Made by a program: the position numbers and the translations under genes. A DNA stretch of 64,000 nt from an uncultured Thermanaerothrix sp. (GTDB taxonomy: Bacteria > Chloroflexota > Anaerolineae > Anaerolineales > Anaerolineaceae). The first letter of the stretch is position 1; every line of letters begins with the position of its first letter. Shown piece by piece: positions 25,901-35,579 of this stretch. The stretch spans positions 184,760-248,759 of the forward strand of contig NZ_CALIMF010000012.1 in the NCBI RefSeq assembly GCF_938028735.1, read 5' to 3'. The notes under the pieces were generated by a model. That model saw only the letters and a program-made list of their open reading frames with translations. It searched no databases and was not told the origin of the DNA.

Positions 25901-27220
25901 TCAGCTGTTGACGATGCCGTTGGTTGCGCGCCCAATGCCAAAATAGGTGAAGCCGAGGCTGCGCAGGTGCTCGGGATCCCACAGGTTGCGCCCATCCATA
26001 ATCAGTGGGTTGCGCATCAGGCGATAAATGCGTTCAAAATCCAATTGTTTAAATTCGTTCCACTCGGTTGCCAGAACCAAGGCGTCCGCACCCTCGGCAA
26101 CTTCATAGGGATTGGCACATAAAACGGCTTTGGGCAACAAGGGGCGCGCGTTCTCCATGGCCTGAGGGTCATAGGCGCGGATTAATGCCCCTTCGTTTTC
26201 CATCAAGTGGATTAATTCAAGGGCGGGGGCTTCCCGAATATCATCGGTGTTTGGCTTGAAGGAAAGACCTAGCACCCCAATCACTTTTTCGTTAAGGGTA
26301 CCTAATGCCTTGCGCAAGCGCATAACCACTCGACGGCGCATGTTACGGTTGATCTCCATGACGGCTTGGAGCAGTTGAGGGTTGGATCCGTGCAGCACCG
26401 CCATGTGCGCCAAGGCCTTAACATCTTTGGGAAAGCAACTGCCCCCCCAACCCAATCCGGCGTCTAGGAAGGCGGGGCCAATACGTTTATCCAGTCCCAT
26501 ACCAATCGCCACTTGACGCACGTCAGCGCCTAATTCCTCGCAAATGGTAGCAATTTCGTTGATGAATGAGATGCGGGTGGCCAAAAATGCGTTGGAGGCA
26601 TATTTGATCATCTCAGCAGTGCGTAAGTCGGTGATCAGAATGGGGCAACGTAAGGTGAGATACAACTGGGCTACTTTGGAGGCTGCTTCGCGATCTAGGG
26701 AGCCCAAAACAACCCGGTCGGGGTTCATAAAGTCGTGAATGGCCGACCCCTCGCGCAAAAATTCTGGGTTTGAGACAACCGAGAATTGCAACGGGCGCCC
26801 TGCCCGACGCTTGCGGATGATATCGGCCACCCAGTCGCCAGTTCCGACTGGGACAGTGGACTTATTGACTACAATGATGGGATGATCTACATGATCCGCA
26901 ATGGCTTCGGCGACGGCACGCACGTATTGTAAATCTGCTTCGCCATCCACCCCTGAGGGGGTGCCCACGGCAATGAAGGCGAATTCAGCATCTTTGAGGG
27001 CCTCAGGGTAACTGGTTGTGAAGGAGAGGCGGCCAGCTCGCACATTCTGCGCGACCAGTTGCTCGAGTCCCGGTTCATAAATAGGCATGATGCCTTGTTT
27101 GAGTTTTTCAATGCGATTTTCGTCAATATCCAGGCACACGACCCTGTTCCCTAGATCAGCAAAGCAGGTGCCCGTGACGAGCCCCACATAACCGGTTCCA
27201 ATGACGCAGATATTGCTCAT
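25901..27220 (-). CDS. UDP-glucose 6-dehydrogenase
   Basis: A 439-aa enzyme that oxidises UDP-glucose to UDP-glucuronate with two [18 protein letters not shown] is the Rossmann loop, KSTVPVGT and [14 protein letters not shown] are family blocks, and [11 protein letters not shown] carries the catalytic cysteine. ATG 27220 has AGGAGG 10 bases upstream; the longer open frame adds 27 unlikely residues. It lies upstream of the epimerase in the same direction, forming a small nucleotide-sugar operon for surface polysaccharide. Confidence 0.93.
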   Translation of the reverse strand: MSNICVIGTGYVGLVTGTCFADLGNRVVCLDIDENRIEKLKQGIMPIYEPGLEQLVAQNVRAGRLSFTTSYPEALKDAEFAFIAVGTPSGVDGEADLQYVRAVAEAIADHVDHPIIVVNKSTVPVGTGDWVADIIRKRRAGRPLQFSVVSNPEFLREGSAIHDFMNPDRVVLGSLDREAASKVAQLYLTLRCPILITDLRTAEMIKYASNAFLATRISFINEIATICEELGADVRQVAIGMGLDKRIGPAFLDAGLGWGGSCFPKDVKALAHMAVLHGSNPQLLQAVMEINRNMRRRVVMRLRKALGTLNEKVIGVLGLSFKPNTDDIREAPALELIHLMENEGALIRAYDPQAMENARPLLPKAVLCANPYEVAEGADALVLATEWNEFKQLDFERIYRLMRNPLIMDGRNLWDPEHLRSLGFTYFGIGRATNGIVNS

Positions 27221-27428
27221 GGTTGAATGACCTCCTGACAAAATTATAGCCGAAACTGAGCGTATTTTTGTTAGGGAGCCCGGACAGCAGAAATTTGTCA
27301 TATAAGTTGATGAGAGGTGACGGATGCTTTAACTTGTAAACTGTTGTAAAATGTCAGAGAACTTAAGCGGGGATTTTCAAAACCGAGTTTAAAATACATG
27401 CCTTGGCCAAAGAAAGGAGAACGAACCA

Positions 27429-28307
27429 ATGCCTGCGGAAATCATTGATGGGAAAGCCGTAGCGGAACAGATTCGAGCCGAAGTCAAACAGGCGGTTGCG
27501 GAACGTGTAGCTGCTGGCAAATCAGTGCCAGGTCTGGCTACCGTTCTGGTAGGGGATAATCCGGCTTCTCAGGTATATGTGCGGAGCAAACGCAAGGCCT
27601 GTGAGGAAGTGGGTATTCAGTCGTTTGGGTTCGAACTACCGGCAACGGCAACACAAGACCAAGTGGAGGGGCTGGTTAGGGAATTAAATCAGGATTCTCG
27701 CATTCATGGCATCCTAGTGCAATTGCCGTTACCTGATGGATTAGACGAAGAGCGGGTGCTGGGGGCTATCAGTATTCAGAAAGACGTGGACGGTTTTCAC
27801 CCTCTCAACATCGGCCGGCTAGCACAAAAGGGACGGGATCCGCTTTTTGTCCCCTGTACCCCGGCTGGCTGTCTCTATCTCATCGAACGTGTGGTGCCTT
27901 CCCTGCGCGGGTTGAATGCCGTCGTGCTGGGACGCTCAAACATTGTTGGAATGCCGATGGCGTTGCTCTTGGTACGAGCGGATGCCACAGTTACGATATG
28001 CCATTCTCGCACGCGCGATTTGCCGGCCGTAACCCGCCAGGCAGATGTGCTGGTTGCAGCCGTTGGCCGTCCTGAGATGGTGCGCGCCGATTGGGTGAAA
28101 CCCGGCGCTGTAGTGATTGATGTGGGTATCAATCGCATTGAGGATCCGGCTCACCCTAAAGGGCAACGTCTAGTCGGTGATGTGGCGTTTGAAGAGGTGC
28201 GTCAAGTTGCAGGTTATATCACCCCAGTACCGGGCGGAGTTGGGCCCATGACCATTGCCATGTTGTTGAAAAACACTTTGCGAGCAGCAGAACTGGCAGA
28301 AATGTGA
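27429..28307 (+). CDS. folD: Methylene-THF dehydrogenase/cyclohydrolase FolD
   Basis: A 292-aa bifunctional enzyme interconverting 5,10-methylene-, methenyl- and 10-formyl-tetrahydrofolate. [14 protein letters not shown] holds the catalytic Tyr and Lys, [16 protein letters not shown] is the cofactor loop and [16 protein letters not shown] the C-terminal signature. AAAGGAG precedes ATG 27429. It is the first gene before the purine-breakdown set. Formyl- and formimino-THF are natural products of purine catabolism, so the position may be meaningful, although folD is also plain housekeeping. Confidence 0.95.
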   Translation: MPAEIIDGKAVAEQIRAEVKQAVAERVAAGKSVPGLATVLVGDNPASQVYVRSKRKACEEVGIQSFGFELPATATQDQVEGLVRELNQDSRIHGILVQLPLPDGLDEERVLGAISIQKDVDGFHPLNIGRLAQKGRDPLFVPCTPAGCLYLIERVVPSLRGLNAVVLGRSNIVGMPMALLLVRADATVTICHSRTRDLPAVTRQADVLVAAVGRPEMVRADWVKPGAVVIDVGINRIEDPAHPKGQRLVGDVAFEEVRQVAGYITPVPGGVGPMTIAMLLKNTLRAAELAEM

Positions 28308-28318
28308 CAAAAATCATG

Positions 28319-28358
28319 TTGTCAGACAATTGACAAATTGGCAACTTTCGGTTAATCT
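28319..28358 (+). promoter_or_regulatory. Candidate promoter with adjacent palindromic operator
   Basis: TTGTCAGACAA (28319-28329) is an 11-base palindrome around a central A, directly followed by TTGACA (28330-28335) and TAATCT (28353-28358) at 17 bases. It lies about 80 bases before the amidohydrolase start. The GntR-family regulator encoded at 31688 is a natural candidate to bind here; this is inference. Confidence 0.45.
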
Positions 28359-28436
28359 ATAAGCGTCCAAGTGATCAACAGGGCAAGCCGTGACCAAACC
28401 TCCTTTCTTCCTCCTTCCTGAGTGGTTGGTGTGACC

Positions 28437-29822
28437 ATGTCCACCCTCCTTGTCAAGCACGCCGCGCTTCTTATCACTATGGATGGCCTCCGCCGGGAAA
28501 TTCCCGGGGGAGGTCTTTTCATTCGTGATGGTTTTATCGAGCAGGTCGGACCAACTGCGGAGTTGCCAACGACAGCAGATGAGGTCCTCGATCTGCGGGG
28601 TTACATCGTGCTTCCGGGGTTGATCAACACCCATCATCATTTCTACCAAACGCTTACCCGTGCAGTCCCAGCCGCACAGAATGCCAACTTGTTCAACTGG
28701 CTGAAGACGTTGTACCCGATTTGGGCGCGGATGACCCCGGAAGATATTTACATCTCTACGCAGACCGCGCTGGCCGAACTGGCGCTTTCGGGATGCACCA
28801 CCGCCTCGGATCATCTTTACCTATTCCCTAACGGGTCACGCCTGGATGATGAAATTGCGGCTGCCCAGGAAGTGGGGGTGCGTTTGCATGCCTCACGGGG
28901 TTCGATGAGCCTGGGAGAAAGCCAGGGTGGTTTACCACCGGATAGTGTCGTGGACACCGAGGATCACATCCTGCGCGATAGTCAGCGCTTAATTGAGGCT
29001 TACCACGATCCTAAACCAGGGGCGATGGTGCAGATTGTGTTGGCGCCGTGCTCACCGTTCAGTGTGACAGGAAACCTAATGCGAGAAAGTGCGCGGCTGG
29101 CGCGGCAATACGGGGTTCATCTCCATACCCATTTGGCCGAAACTCAGGATGAAGAGGTCTTTTGTTTGCAAAGGTTTGGCTATCGCCCCGTGGCCTACAT
29201 GGAACATCTGGAGTGGGTGGGAGATGATGTTTGGTTTGCTCACGCTGTGCACGTTAACGCAGCAGAGATCCAGGTTTTTGCTCGTACCGGGTGTGGAGTG
29301 GCACATTGCCCGAGTTCCAATATGCGCCTAGCCTCGGGAATTGCGCCGGTGATGCGTTACCTGGCTCATGGAGTCAAGGTTGGACTGGGTGTGGATGGTT
29401 CGGCCAGCAATGACAGTTCGCACCTGTTGGGCGAAGCGCGGCAAGCCATGCTGTTGGCGCGTTTGGGTGCAGCACTGGAAGGGGCCTCGCTCTCCAGTGA
29501 AGACGCTCCGCCTCTGATGACTGCTCGCCAAGCGTTAGAACTGGCGACGCGAGGTGGTGCGGCTGTGCTAGGGCGCAGCGATATCGGCTCGCTGGAGCCG
29601 GGCAAATGTGCTGATTTTGTGGCCTTTGATCTTAACGCGCTGGATTACACCGGCGCGTTGCATGATCCGGTGGCGGCACTAGTATTCTGCCAACCCCAAC
29701 GAGCGAGTTACACCGTTGTGCATGGTCGTGTGATCGTCAAAGATGGGGTGTTGCAAACCCTGGACTTGCCGCGTCTGATTGAGCGGCATAATCGTGCTTC
29801 CCAACGCTTATTGCAAGGTTAG
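28437..29822 (+). CDS. 8-oxoguanine deaminase / SsnA-type amidohydrolase
   Basis: A 461-aa amidohydrolase. The metal site is complete: NTHHHFYQTLTRAVP, then HTHLAET, a later His in FAHAVHV and GVDGSASND. The N-terminal block NTHHHFYQTLTRAVPAAQ and the SGCTTASDHLYLFPN stretch are those of 8-oxoguanine deaminases, which turn 8-oxoguanine into urate; the related SsnA takes part in anaerobic purine breakdown. ATG 28437 is preferred over GTG 28422 and 28431. Adenine deaminase follows. The most likely roles are deamination of an oxidised purine or hydrolysis in urate catabolism. Confidence 0.85.
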   Translation: MSTLLVKHAALLITMDGLRREIPGGGLFIRDGFIEQVGPTAELPTTADEVLDLRGYIVLPGLINTHHHFYQTLTRAVPAAQNANLFNWLKTLYPIWARMTPEDIYISTQTALAELALSGCTTASDHLYLFPNGSRLDDEIAAAQEVGVRLHASRGSMSLGESQGGLPPDSVVDTEDHILRDSQRLIEAYHDPKPGAMVQIVLAPCSPFSVTGNLMRESARLARQYGVHLHTHLAETQDEEVFCLQRFGYRPVAYMEHLEWVGDDVWFAHAVHVNAAEIQVFARTGCGVAHCPSSNMRLASGIAPVMRYLAHGVKVGLGVDGSASNDSSHLLGEARQAMLLARLGAALEGASLSSEDAPPLMTARQALELATRGGAAVLGRSDIGSLEPGKCADFVAFDLNALDYTGALHDPVAALVFCQPQRASYTVVHGRVIVKDGVLQTLDLPRLIERHNRASQRLLQG

Positions 29823-29889
29823 TTTGCGATCGAGTCTTTTATAGGTTGTTCACTGTGCTCTCGTTAGGGCCCTTTACCAGGAGGAGACT

Positions 29890-31686
29890 ATGTCCAAGTC
29901 AATTACCCCTGAAATGACCCGTCGTTTAGTTGATTGTGCTATGGGGCGCCTCCCCGCTGACAAGGTTATTCGGAATGGTCGTTGGGTATCTGTGCAGACG
30001 GGAGAGGTTATTCCCGCTACGGATGTGGCAGTCTTGGGTGAGCGTATTGCTTATGTAGGACCGGACGCGAGTCATACCATTGGCGAGAAGACTGAGGTTG
30101 TAGATGCACAAGGGGCATACCTTGTGCCTGGTTTGTTGGATGCCCACATGCACGTTGAATCGGGCATGTTAACCGTGACCGAATTCGTTCGTGCCGTGGC
30201 GCCACACGGCACGACAGGGATGTTTATTGATCCCCATGAAATTGCTAATGTATTTGGGTTGAAAGGCGTGCGATTAATGGTGGACGAGGCCGCCATGCAG
30301 CCCATTCATGTGTTTGTGCAAGTGCCTTCCTGTGTTCCTTCAGCACCGGGCTTGGAAACCCCGGGTGCGAGTATTGGCCCTGAAGAGGTGGCTGAGGCCA
30401 TGACCTGGCCGGGGATCATCGGCCTAGGTGAAATGATGGATTTTCCGGGGGTTTTCCAGAGCCGTGAGAAACCCCATGCAGAGATGGCCATTGCGCGTAA
30501 TGCGGGTAAAACTGTCGGAGGGCATTATGCCTCCCCAGATCTGGGGCTGCCTTTCCATGGATATGTGGCGGGTGGGGCTGAGGATGATCATGAGGGGACA
30601 CGGCTGGAAGATGCAGTAGCCCGGGCGCGCCAGGGAATGCGAGTGATGATGCGCTATGGTTCAGCCTGGCATGATGTGGCAACCCAGGTGCGCGCGGTGA
30701 CCGAATTGGGACTCGATGCACGCCGATTTTTACTCTGCACCGATGATAGCCATTCAGCAACCTTGGTGCAAGAGGGGCACATGGATCGGGTGGTACGTCA
30801 TGCTATTGCGCAGGGATTACGGCCTGTCACGGCGATCCAGATGGCAACCATCAATACGGCTGAACATTTCGGCGTTAGCCGTGATTTGGGCATGATTGCT
30901 CCAGGGCGTTTTGCCGATATTTTGCTAGTTCCCGATCTGGTTAATTTCCGTCCAACGGCGGTGATGGCAAAGGGACAGTGGATTGCCCGTGAGGGGCAAT
31001 GGTTGATTGAATTGCCAACAGTGGCATATCCGGATTGGGCATTACATTCTGTGCATCTCAAGCGTCTGCTCACGGCGGAAGATTTTAAATTGGTGGTCCC
31101 CGAAGTTCAACAGGGGCAAGTTACGGCGAATGTCATTGGCGTGATCGAGAATCAGGCCCCAACCCGGCATCTGCGCCTGACAGTGGAGGTGACCGATGGT
31201 GAAATCAAGCCCGATATACCGCGGGATTTGGCTAAAATCGCATTGGTAGAACGCCATCGGGCAAGTGGAATTGTGCAAGTTGGCTTGGTGCACGGATTTG
31301 GTTTTACCGAACGATGCGGCATCGCCACAACTGTAGCGCATGATAGTCATCATCTCATCGTAGTTGGTACTGATGAGGTGTGTATGGCGCAGGCTGTCAA
31401 CGCCTTGGCAGAGTGTGGGGGCGGCCAGGTTGTCGTGAAAGATGGTGAGATCATCGGTAAGGTTGAGTTGCCCATTGCCGGGTTAATGTCGAATCAACGC
31501 GCCGAGGTGGTAGCGGCTCAAGCGGAGAGCGTCCTGGAGGGATTCCGGGCCTGTGGGTGTAGGTTGAATAACCCCAATATGCAATTGAGCCTGTTAGCCT
31601 TGGTGGTCATTCCTGAACTACGCATTTCCGATCTGGGCCTGGTGGATGTAACGCAATTCAAATTCATCCCGGTTGTAGAGAGGTGA
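29890..31686 (+). CDS. ade: Adenine deaminase
   Basis: A 598-aa adenine deaminase (adenine to hypoxanthine and ammonia) of the amidohydrolase superfamily. LLDAHMHVESGMLT gives the first metal ligands, PHEIANVFGLKG and LGEMMDFPGVF are family blocks, GHYASPDLG and CTDDSH the later ligands, and the C-terminal domain carries AHDSHHLIVVGTD. CAGGAGGAG precedes the start. It ends 1 base before the GntR regulator, so they are one transcript. Hypoxanthine produced can be salvaged by the Hpt at 47.1 kb or degraded. Confidence 0.93.
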   Translation: MSKSITPEMTRRLVDCAMGRLPADKVIRNGRWVSVQTGEVIPATDVAVLGERIAYVGPDASHTIGEKTEVVDAQGAYLVPGLLDAHMHVESGMLTVTEFVRAVAPHGTTGMFIDPHEIANVFGLKGVRLMVDEAAMQPIHVFVQVPSCVPSAPGLETPGASIGPEEVAEAMTWPGIIGLGEMMDFPGVFQSREKPHAEMAIARNAGKTVGGHYASPDLGLPFHGYVAGGAEDDHEGTRLEDAVARARQGMRVMMRYGSAWHDVATQVRAVTELGLDARRFLLCTDDSHSATLVQEGHMDRVVRHAIAQGLRPVTAIQMATINTAEHFGVSRDLGMIAPGRFADILLVPDLVNFRPTAVMAKGQWIAREGQWLIELPTVAYPDWALHSVHLKRLLTAEDFKLVVPEVQQGQVTANVIGVIENQAPTRHLRLTVEVTDGEIKPDIPRDLAKIALVERHRASGIVQVGLVHGFGFTERCGIATTVAHDSHHLIVVGTDEVCMAQAVNALAECGGGQVVVKDGEIIGKVELPIAGLMSNQRAEVVAAQAESVLEGFRACGCRLNNPNMQLSLLALVVIPELRISDLGLVDVTQFKFIPVVER

Positions 31687-31687
31687 G

Positions 31688-32461
31688 ATGGAAAATCAAC
31701 ATCCTTACCAGCGTTTGCAGGTTCAGCTGGCCGAATTGATTGCTAATACGCCGCCAGGTCAGCGTTTGCCCTCGGAGCCCCAGTTGGCGAAGGAATTGGG
31801 GGTATCACGGGCAACTCTGCGCGAGGCGATGCGTTCCTTTGAAGGACAGGGGCTCATTCGCCGTCGTCAGGGAAAAGGCACATTTGTAGTTCAACATCCT
31901 CGGGTCATCGAATCGGGCCTGGAAATTCTGGAGAGCCTTGAGACTCTCGCTCAGCGCATTGGTTTACAAGTGCACATGGGCGAATGTACCATCACGCAGT
32001 TACCCGCGGATGCATTCGTAGCGGAAGGTTTGCGCGTTAAGGCAGGAACTCCGGTCGTGCGGGTGGAGCGCGTCATTCACGCCGATAATCGCCCGGTGGC
32101 TTTTCTGATTGATATCTTGCCGGATGATGTTCTGACCCCTGAAGAACTCAATGAAGGCTTCACGGGTTCAGTCCTGGATTTCCTTTTGCATCGCGGCATG
32201 CCCCAACTTGCTGACTCATTCACCGAAATTCGGGCGGTGGCGGCACCCTCAGATATTGCGCGGCGTTTGGAGATTCAGCGTGGGGATGTACTGCTGATGT
32301 TCCAGGCCCAACTCTTCGATGCCAGCGGTCGGGTGGTGGATTTCTCCCAGAGTTACTTCTTGCCCGGCTATTTCCGCTTCCATGTTGTGCGTCGGGTTGG
32401 GGTACCCGTTAGACCGCTTGAATTTGAAGCGCAAGAAGGAGGTGCTAAGCCGGTCGGATAA
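31688..32461 (+). CDS. GntR-family transcriptional regulator with UTRA domain
   Basis: A 257-aa HutC-type regulator. The winged helix occupies residues 5-73 (LPSEPQLAKELGVSRATLREAMRSFEGQGLIRRRQGKGTF contains the usual core), and the UTRA effector domain follows to about residue 235, with VVRVERVIHADNRPVAF and SYFLPGYFRFHV. Lying between adenine deaminase and the carbamoyltransferases, it is the probable local regulator, perhaps sensing a purine intermediate. Candidate operators are the palindromes at 28319 and 32481. Confidence 0.88.
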   Translation: MENQHPYQRLQVQLAELIANTPPGQRLPSEPQLAKELGVSRATLREAMRSFEGQGLIRRRQGKGTFVVQHPRVIESGLEILESLETLAQRIGLQVHMGECTITQLPADAFVAEGLRVKAGTPVVRVERVIHADNRPVAFLIDILPDDVLTPEELNEGFTGSVLDFLLHRGMPQLADSFTEIRAVAAPSDIARRLEIQRGDVLLMFQAQLFDASGRVVDFSQSYFLPGYFRFHVVRRVGVPVRPLEFEAQEGGAKPVG

Positions 32462-32480
32462 AGGCTCAAATATGTCAAAT

Positions 32481-32497
32481 TGCCGCACGTTGCGGCA
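32481..32497. promoter_or_regulatory. Inverted repeat, candidate operator
   Basis: TGCCGCA (32481-32487) and TGCGGCA (32491-32497) form a perfect 7-bp inverted repeat around CGT, 20 bases after the GntR stop and 52 before the first carbamoyltransferase. It could be an operator for the regulator or an RNA hairpin; no U-run follows, so termination is unlikely. Confidence 0.4.
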
Positions 32498-32548
32498 TGC
32501 TCAACAATCCTACAACCCAAACATTAAAACATTCGGAGGTTTAAAACC

Positions 32549-33502
32549 ATGCGTAGTTTTCTTGGACGTGACATTCTTTCTTTGAAGGACTTTGAACGTG
32601 AGGAGTTCTTCCGCATTTTTGAAGTGGCCGAGCAGATGGAGCCCATTGCGCGCAGCCGCCGCAACAGCAACTTGCTGGCCCACAAAACGCTGGTCACTGC
32701 TTTCTATCAGCCCAGCACCCGCACCCGCCTGGCGCACGAAGCGGCCATGCATCGTTTAGGTGGCCATGTGACCGGTTTTGCGGATGCCAAAATGACCCGC
32801 GCGGGCGACTGGTATCAGGAATCCATTAAGGACACTGTCAAAATGCTGGAGTTTTACGGCGATGTGATCGTGATGCGCCATTTCCAGCAGGGCGCCCCAC
32901 ATGAAGCGGCTAAATGGGCCAGTGTGCCGGTTATCAATGCCGGTGATGGCTGGGGGGAACACCCGACTCAAATCCTAACCGACCTTTATACCGTTCTGCG
33001 CGAGAAAGGCCGTATTGATGGCTTGAAATGGTTGGCTGTGGGGGATATGCGTATGCGCACCATGCACTCCTTGGCCTATGCGCTGACCCAGTTTGACTGC
33101 CCGATTACTTTTGTAGCGCCGCCTGAAATGTCGCTGACCGAGGAGTTCAAGGCTGAACTGCGTCAGTACAGTCTCAACTTCAAGGAAGCCGAGCATGTGG
33201 AGCAGGTGATCCACGAGGCCGATGTCATCCTGGTTGAGCCAGTGGTGCAACCTGATTACACCAAGGCCCGCGATGAACGTAAGGGTGATGTGGGACAAAC
33301 GCCTGCCAATTACAAGATCACCCGCGAGTTGCTTGAGCGCAAAGCCAAGGAAGGTGCCATCCTGCTGCACTCTCTGCCGCGCATGGATGAGATTCCCACC
33401 GATGTAGACATTACCCGCTGGTCACGCTACTGGCAGGAGGCTTTCTACGGTGTGGTGATGCGCATGGCCCTCCTGGCGCTCGTTCTGGGTGCGATGGAGT
33501 GA
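32549..33502 (+). CDS. Carbamoyltransferase, aspartate-carbamoyltransferase-like
   Basis: A 317-aa protein of the ATCase/OTCase family. The carbamoyl-phosphate site is intact: QPSTRTRLAHEAAM, EHPTQILTD, and a HSLPR in place of HPLPR. The loop that in ATCase brings in the substrate lysine (SxxxKGE) reads differently here: DAKMTRAGDWYQESIKDT. The acceptor may therefore not be aspartate. There is no pyrimidine gene nearby and carbamate kinase is two genes downstream, so catabolic use, releasing carbamoyl phosphate from a ureido compound, is likely. GGAGG lies before the ATG. A perfect hairpin separates it from the next gene. Confidence 0.8.
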   Translation: MRSFLGRDILSLKDFEREEFFRIFEVAEQMEPIARSRRNSNLLAHKTLVTAFYQPSTRTRLAHEAAMHRLGGHVTGFADAKMTRAGDWYQESIKDTVKMLEFYGDVIVMRHFQQGAPHEAAKWASVPVINAGDGWGEHPTQILTDLYTVLREKGRIDGLKWLAVGDMRMRTMHSLAYALTQFDCPITFVAPPEMSLTEEFKAELRQYSLNFKEAEHVEQVIHEADVILVEPVVQPDYTKARDERKGDVGQTPANYKITRELLERKAKEGAILLHSLPRMDEIPTDVDITRWSRYWQEAFYGVVMRMALLALVLGAME

Positions 33503-33514
33503 TTTGAACATCTC

Positions 33515-33546
33515 GGCTCTGAGAGCCTACCCAGGCTCTCAGAGCC
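33515..33546 (+). terminator. Strong intercistronic hairpin
   Basis: GGCTCTGAGAGCCT (33515-33528) and AGGCTCTCAGAGCC (33533-33546) form a perfect 14-bp stem with the loop ACCC, followed by ACCATTTTG. It may act as a partial terminator or as an mRNA stabiliser that sets different levels for the two carbamoyltransferases. Confidence 0.6.
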
Positions 33547-33573
33547 ACCATTTTGTGAGAAAGGAGAGGTGCG

Positions 33574-34554
33574 ATGCAGACCTATTTGCGTGGACGTGAC
33601 CTAATTGGTGATCTGGACTTCTCGAAAGAAGAAGTCGAAACTGTGCTGGATGTGGCTTTTGACCTGAAGCGCAAGCGTGCTTTGGGTGAGCCCACCCCGT
33701 ATTTGCGGGATAAAGTTTTGGCTATGCTGTTCTTCTTCAGCAGCACCCGCACCCGTGGTTCGTTTGAGGCAGGTATGGCACACCTGGGCGGTCATGCTGC
33801 ATTTATCGAAAGCCGTACAACCCAGATTGCTCATGGCGATACACCCAAGGAGATTGGTGAGATCTTTGGTCGTTATTTTGATGGTATTGCCATTCGCCAT
33901 GTGGAGTGGGGGGTTGGGAACAAGTATATTAATGACGTGGCCAAATATTCCCGTGTGCCAGTTCTTAATATGCAGTGCGACATCTATCATCCCTTCCAGT
34001 GCCTGGCCGATCTGATGACCATCTTTGAGAAGAAAGGACGCGATCTGCGCCGTAAGAAGATGGTGGTTTCATGGGCCTATGCTGCTTCTTACCAGAAGCC
34101 CATTTCGGTACCTCAATCCCTTATCCTGCAGATGCCGCGCTTCGGTTTGGATGTCGTGTTGGCTCATCCACCCGAGTTCCGCCTCATGCCAGAGATCATG
34201 GATATGGCACGGGAACAGGCGCGCAAATACGGCACCGGATTTGAGGTGGTGGATGACATGGATGAGGCCTTCAAAGATGCCGATATCATTTATGCCAAAT
34301 CCTGGGGGGCTCTGGTTCACACCACCGATACCGAAGAGGGCGCGCGGTTGCTTCAGAAGTACTCCAATTGGATCACCGATGAGCGCCGCATGGCGCTTGC
34401 CAAGCCGGATGCTATCTACATGCACCCGCTGCCGGCTGACCGTAATATTGAGGTAACGGATGGTGTAATGGATGGTCCGCAGTCGGTGGTCTATGATGAG
34501 GCGGAGAATCGCATGCATGCCCAGATGGCCGTCATGGCCTTGACGATGGCCTAA
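33574..34554 (+). CDS. ygeW: Knotted carbamoyltransferase, YgeW-like
   Basis: A 326-aa carbamoyltransferase. FFSSTRTRGSFEAGMAHLGG binds carbamoyl phosphate, YHPFQCLADLMT replaces the usual HPxQ block, and MHPLPADRN is the C-terminal signature. The stretch SYQKPISVPQSLILQMPRFG contains the proline-rich loop that forms the knot in N-acetylornithine carbamoyltransferase and YgeW. YgeW lies in anaerobic purine-degradation gene sets, though its exact acceptor is uncertain. GAGAAAGGAGAGG precedes the start. With the ATCase-like gene upstream and carbamate kinase downstream it forms a carbamoyl-phosphate module. Confidence 0.82.
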   Translation: MQTYLRGRDLIGDLDFSKEEVETVLDVAFDLKRKRALGEPTPYLRDKVLAMLFFFSSTRTRGSFEAGMAHLGGHAAFIESRTTQIAHGDTPKEIGEIFGRYFDGIAIRHVEWGVGNKYINDVAKYSRVPVLNMQCDIYHPFQCLADLMTIFEKKGRDLRRKKMVVSWAYAASYQKPISVPQSLILQMPRFGLDVVLAHPPEFRLMPEIMDMAREQARKYGTGFEVVDDMDEAFKDADIIYAKSWGALVHTTDTEEGARLLQKYSNWITDERRMALAKPDAIYMHPLPADRNIEVTDGVMDGPQSVVYDEAENRMHAQMAVMALTMA

Positions 34555-34585
34555 ACTAATTACGCGTGAGTGAGGTGAATGAGGT

Positions 34586-35533
34586 ATGGAACGGAAAGGT
34601 GTAGCGGTAGTTGCAGTAGGTGGAAACTCACTTATTAAGGATGCTCAGCATCAAACGGTTAAAGATCAGTATGAGGCAGGCGCTGAGTCCATGCACCATA
34701 TTGCCGGCATGATTGCTGAGGGCTGGGATGTGGTCATTACCCACGGGAATGGCCCGCAGGTGGGCTTTGTGCTGCGCCGGTCCGAATTGGCCCGCCACGA
34801 GCTGCACGAGGTGCCGTTGGACGTATGCGGTGCCGACACCCAGGGGGCAATTGGCTATATGTTCACTCAGGCACTTTATAATGAGTTTCTGCGCCGTGGA
34901 ATGAACAAAAAGGCCGTGGCCGTGGTGACTCAAACCGTGGTAGATCGTAATGACCCGGCCTTCAAGAACCCCACCAAACCGATTGGGTCGTTCATGGATG
35001 AGAAGACCGCCAAGGAACGTGCCGAGAAAGAAGGTTGGGTGGTGGTGGAAGATGCCGGGCGAGGTTGGCGGCGTGTGGTGCCTTCACCGATCCCGATTGA
35101 AATTGTGGAAGCCCCAGCTATCCGCACCCTGATTGACGCCGGATTCGTGGTGGTCGGTGTGGGTGGCGGTGGTATTCCGGTGGTGCGCACCGAAACCGGC
35201 GAACTGGTTGGGGTTGAGGCAGTGATTGATAAGGACTTTGGGTCTTCGCTGCTGGCTACCATGATTAAGGCAGATGTTTTCATCATTAGCACCGCGGTCG
35301 AAAAAGTAGCGCTGAATTTTAACAAGCCCAATCAGGTCTGGCTGGATAAGATGACCGTTGCTGAAGCCAAAGCCTATATGGCAGAGGGGCACTTTGCCAA
35401 AGGCTCCATGCTACCCAAGATTCAGGCCTGCATCCGCTTCCTTGAGAGCGGTGGTAAGGCAGCTCTGATCACCAACCCGGAGAACTTAACGCGGGCGCTG
35501 CATGGTGAAACTGGCACCTGGATTGTGCCTTAA
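34586..35533 (+). CDS. arcC: Carbamate kinase
   Basis: A 315-aa carbamate kinase, forming ATP, CO2 and ammonia from carbamoyl phosphate and ADP. VAVGGNSL, VITHGNGPQVG, the VDRNDPAFKNPTKPIG block and VGVGGGGIPV are the conserved nucleotide and carbamate sites, and FAKGSMLPKIQACIRF is the C-terminal mark. It is equivalent to YqeA of the ygeW cluster. It probably makes ATP from the carbamoyl phosphate supplied by the two upstream transferases. Confidence 0.94.
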   Translation: MERKGVAVVAVGGNSLIKDAQHQTVKDQYEAGAESMHHIAGMIAEGWDVVITHGNGPQVGFVLRRSELARHELHEVPLDVCGADTQGAIGYMFTQALYNEFLRRGMNKKAVAVVTQTVVDRNDPAFKNPTKPIGSFMDEKTAKERAEKEGWVVVEDAGRGWRRVVPSPIPIEIVEAPAIRTLIDAGFVVVGVGGGGIPVVRTETGELVGVEAVIDKDFGSSLLATMIKADVFIISTAVEKVALNFNKPNQVWLDKMTVAEAKAYMAEGHFAKGSMLPKIQACIRFLESGGKAALITNPENLTRALHGETGTWIVP

Positions 35534-35552
35534 TTTGTAGCCTTTCTGGCGG

Positions 35553-35579
35553 GGGAAGGGTGGGTTTCTCACCCTTCCC
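35553..35579 (+). terminator. Hairpin after carbamate kinase
   Basis: GGGAAGGGTG (35553-35562) and CACCCTTCCC (35570-35579) form a perfect 10-bp stem with a 7-base loop. No U-run follows. It may terminate weakly or protect the 3' end of the upstream mRNA before the importer genes. Confidence 0.5.
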
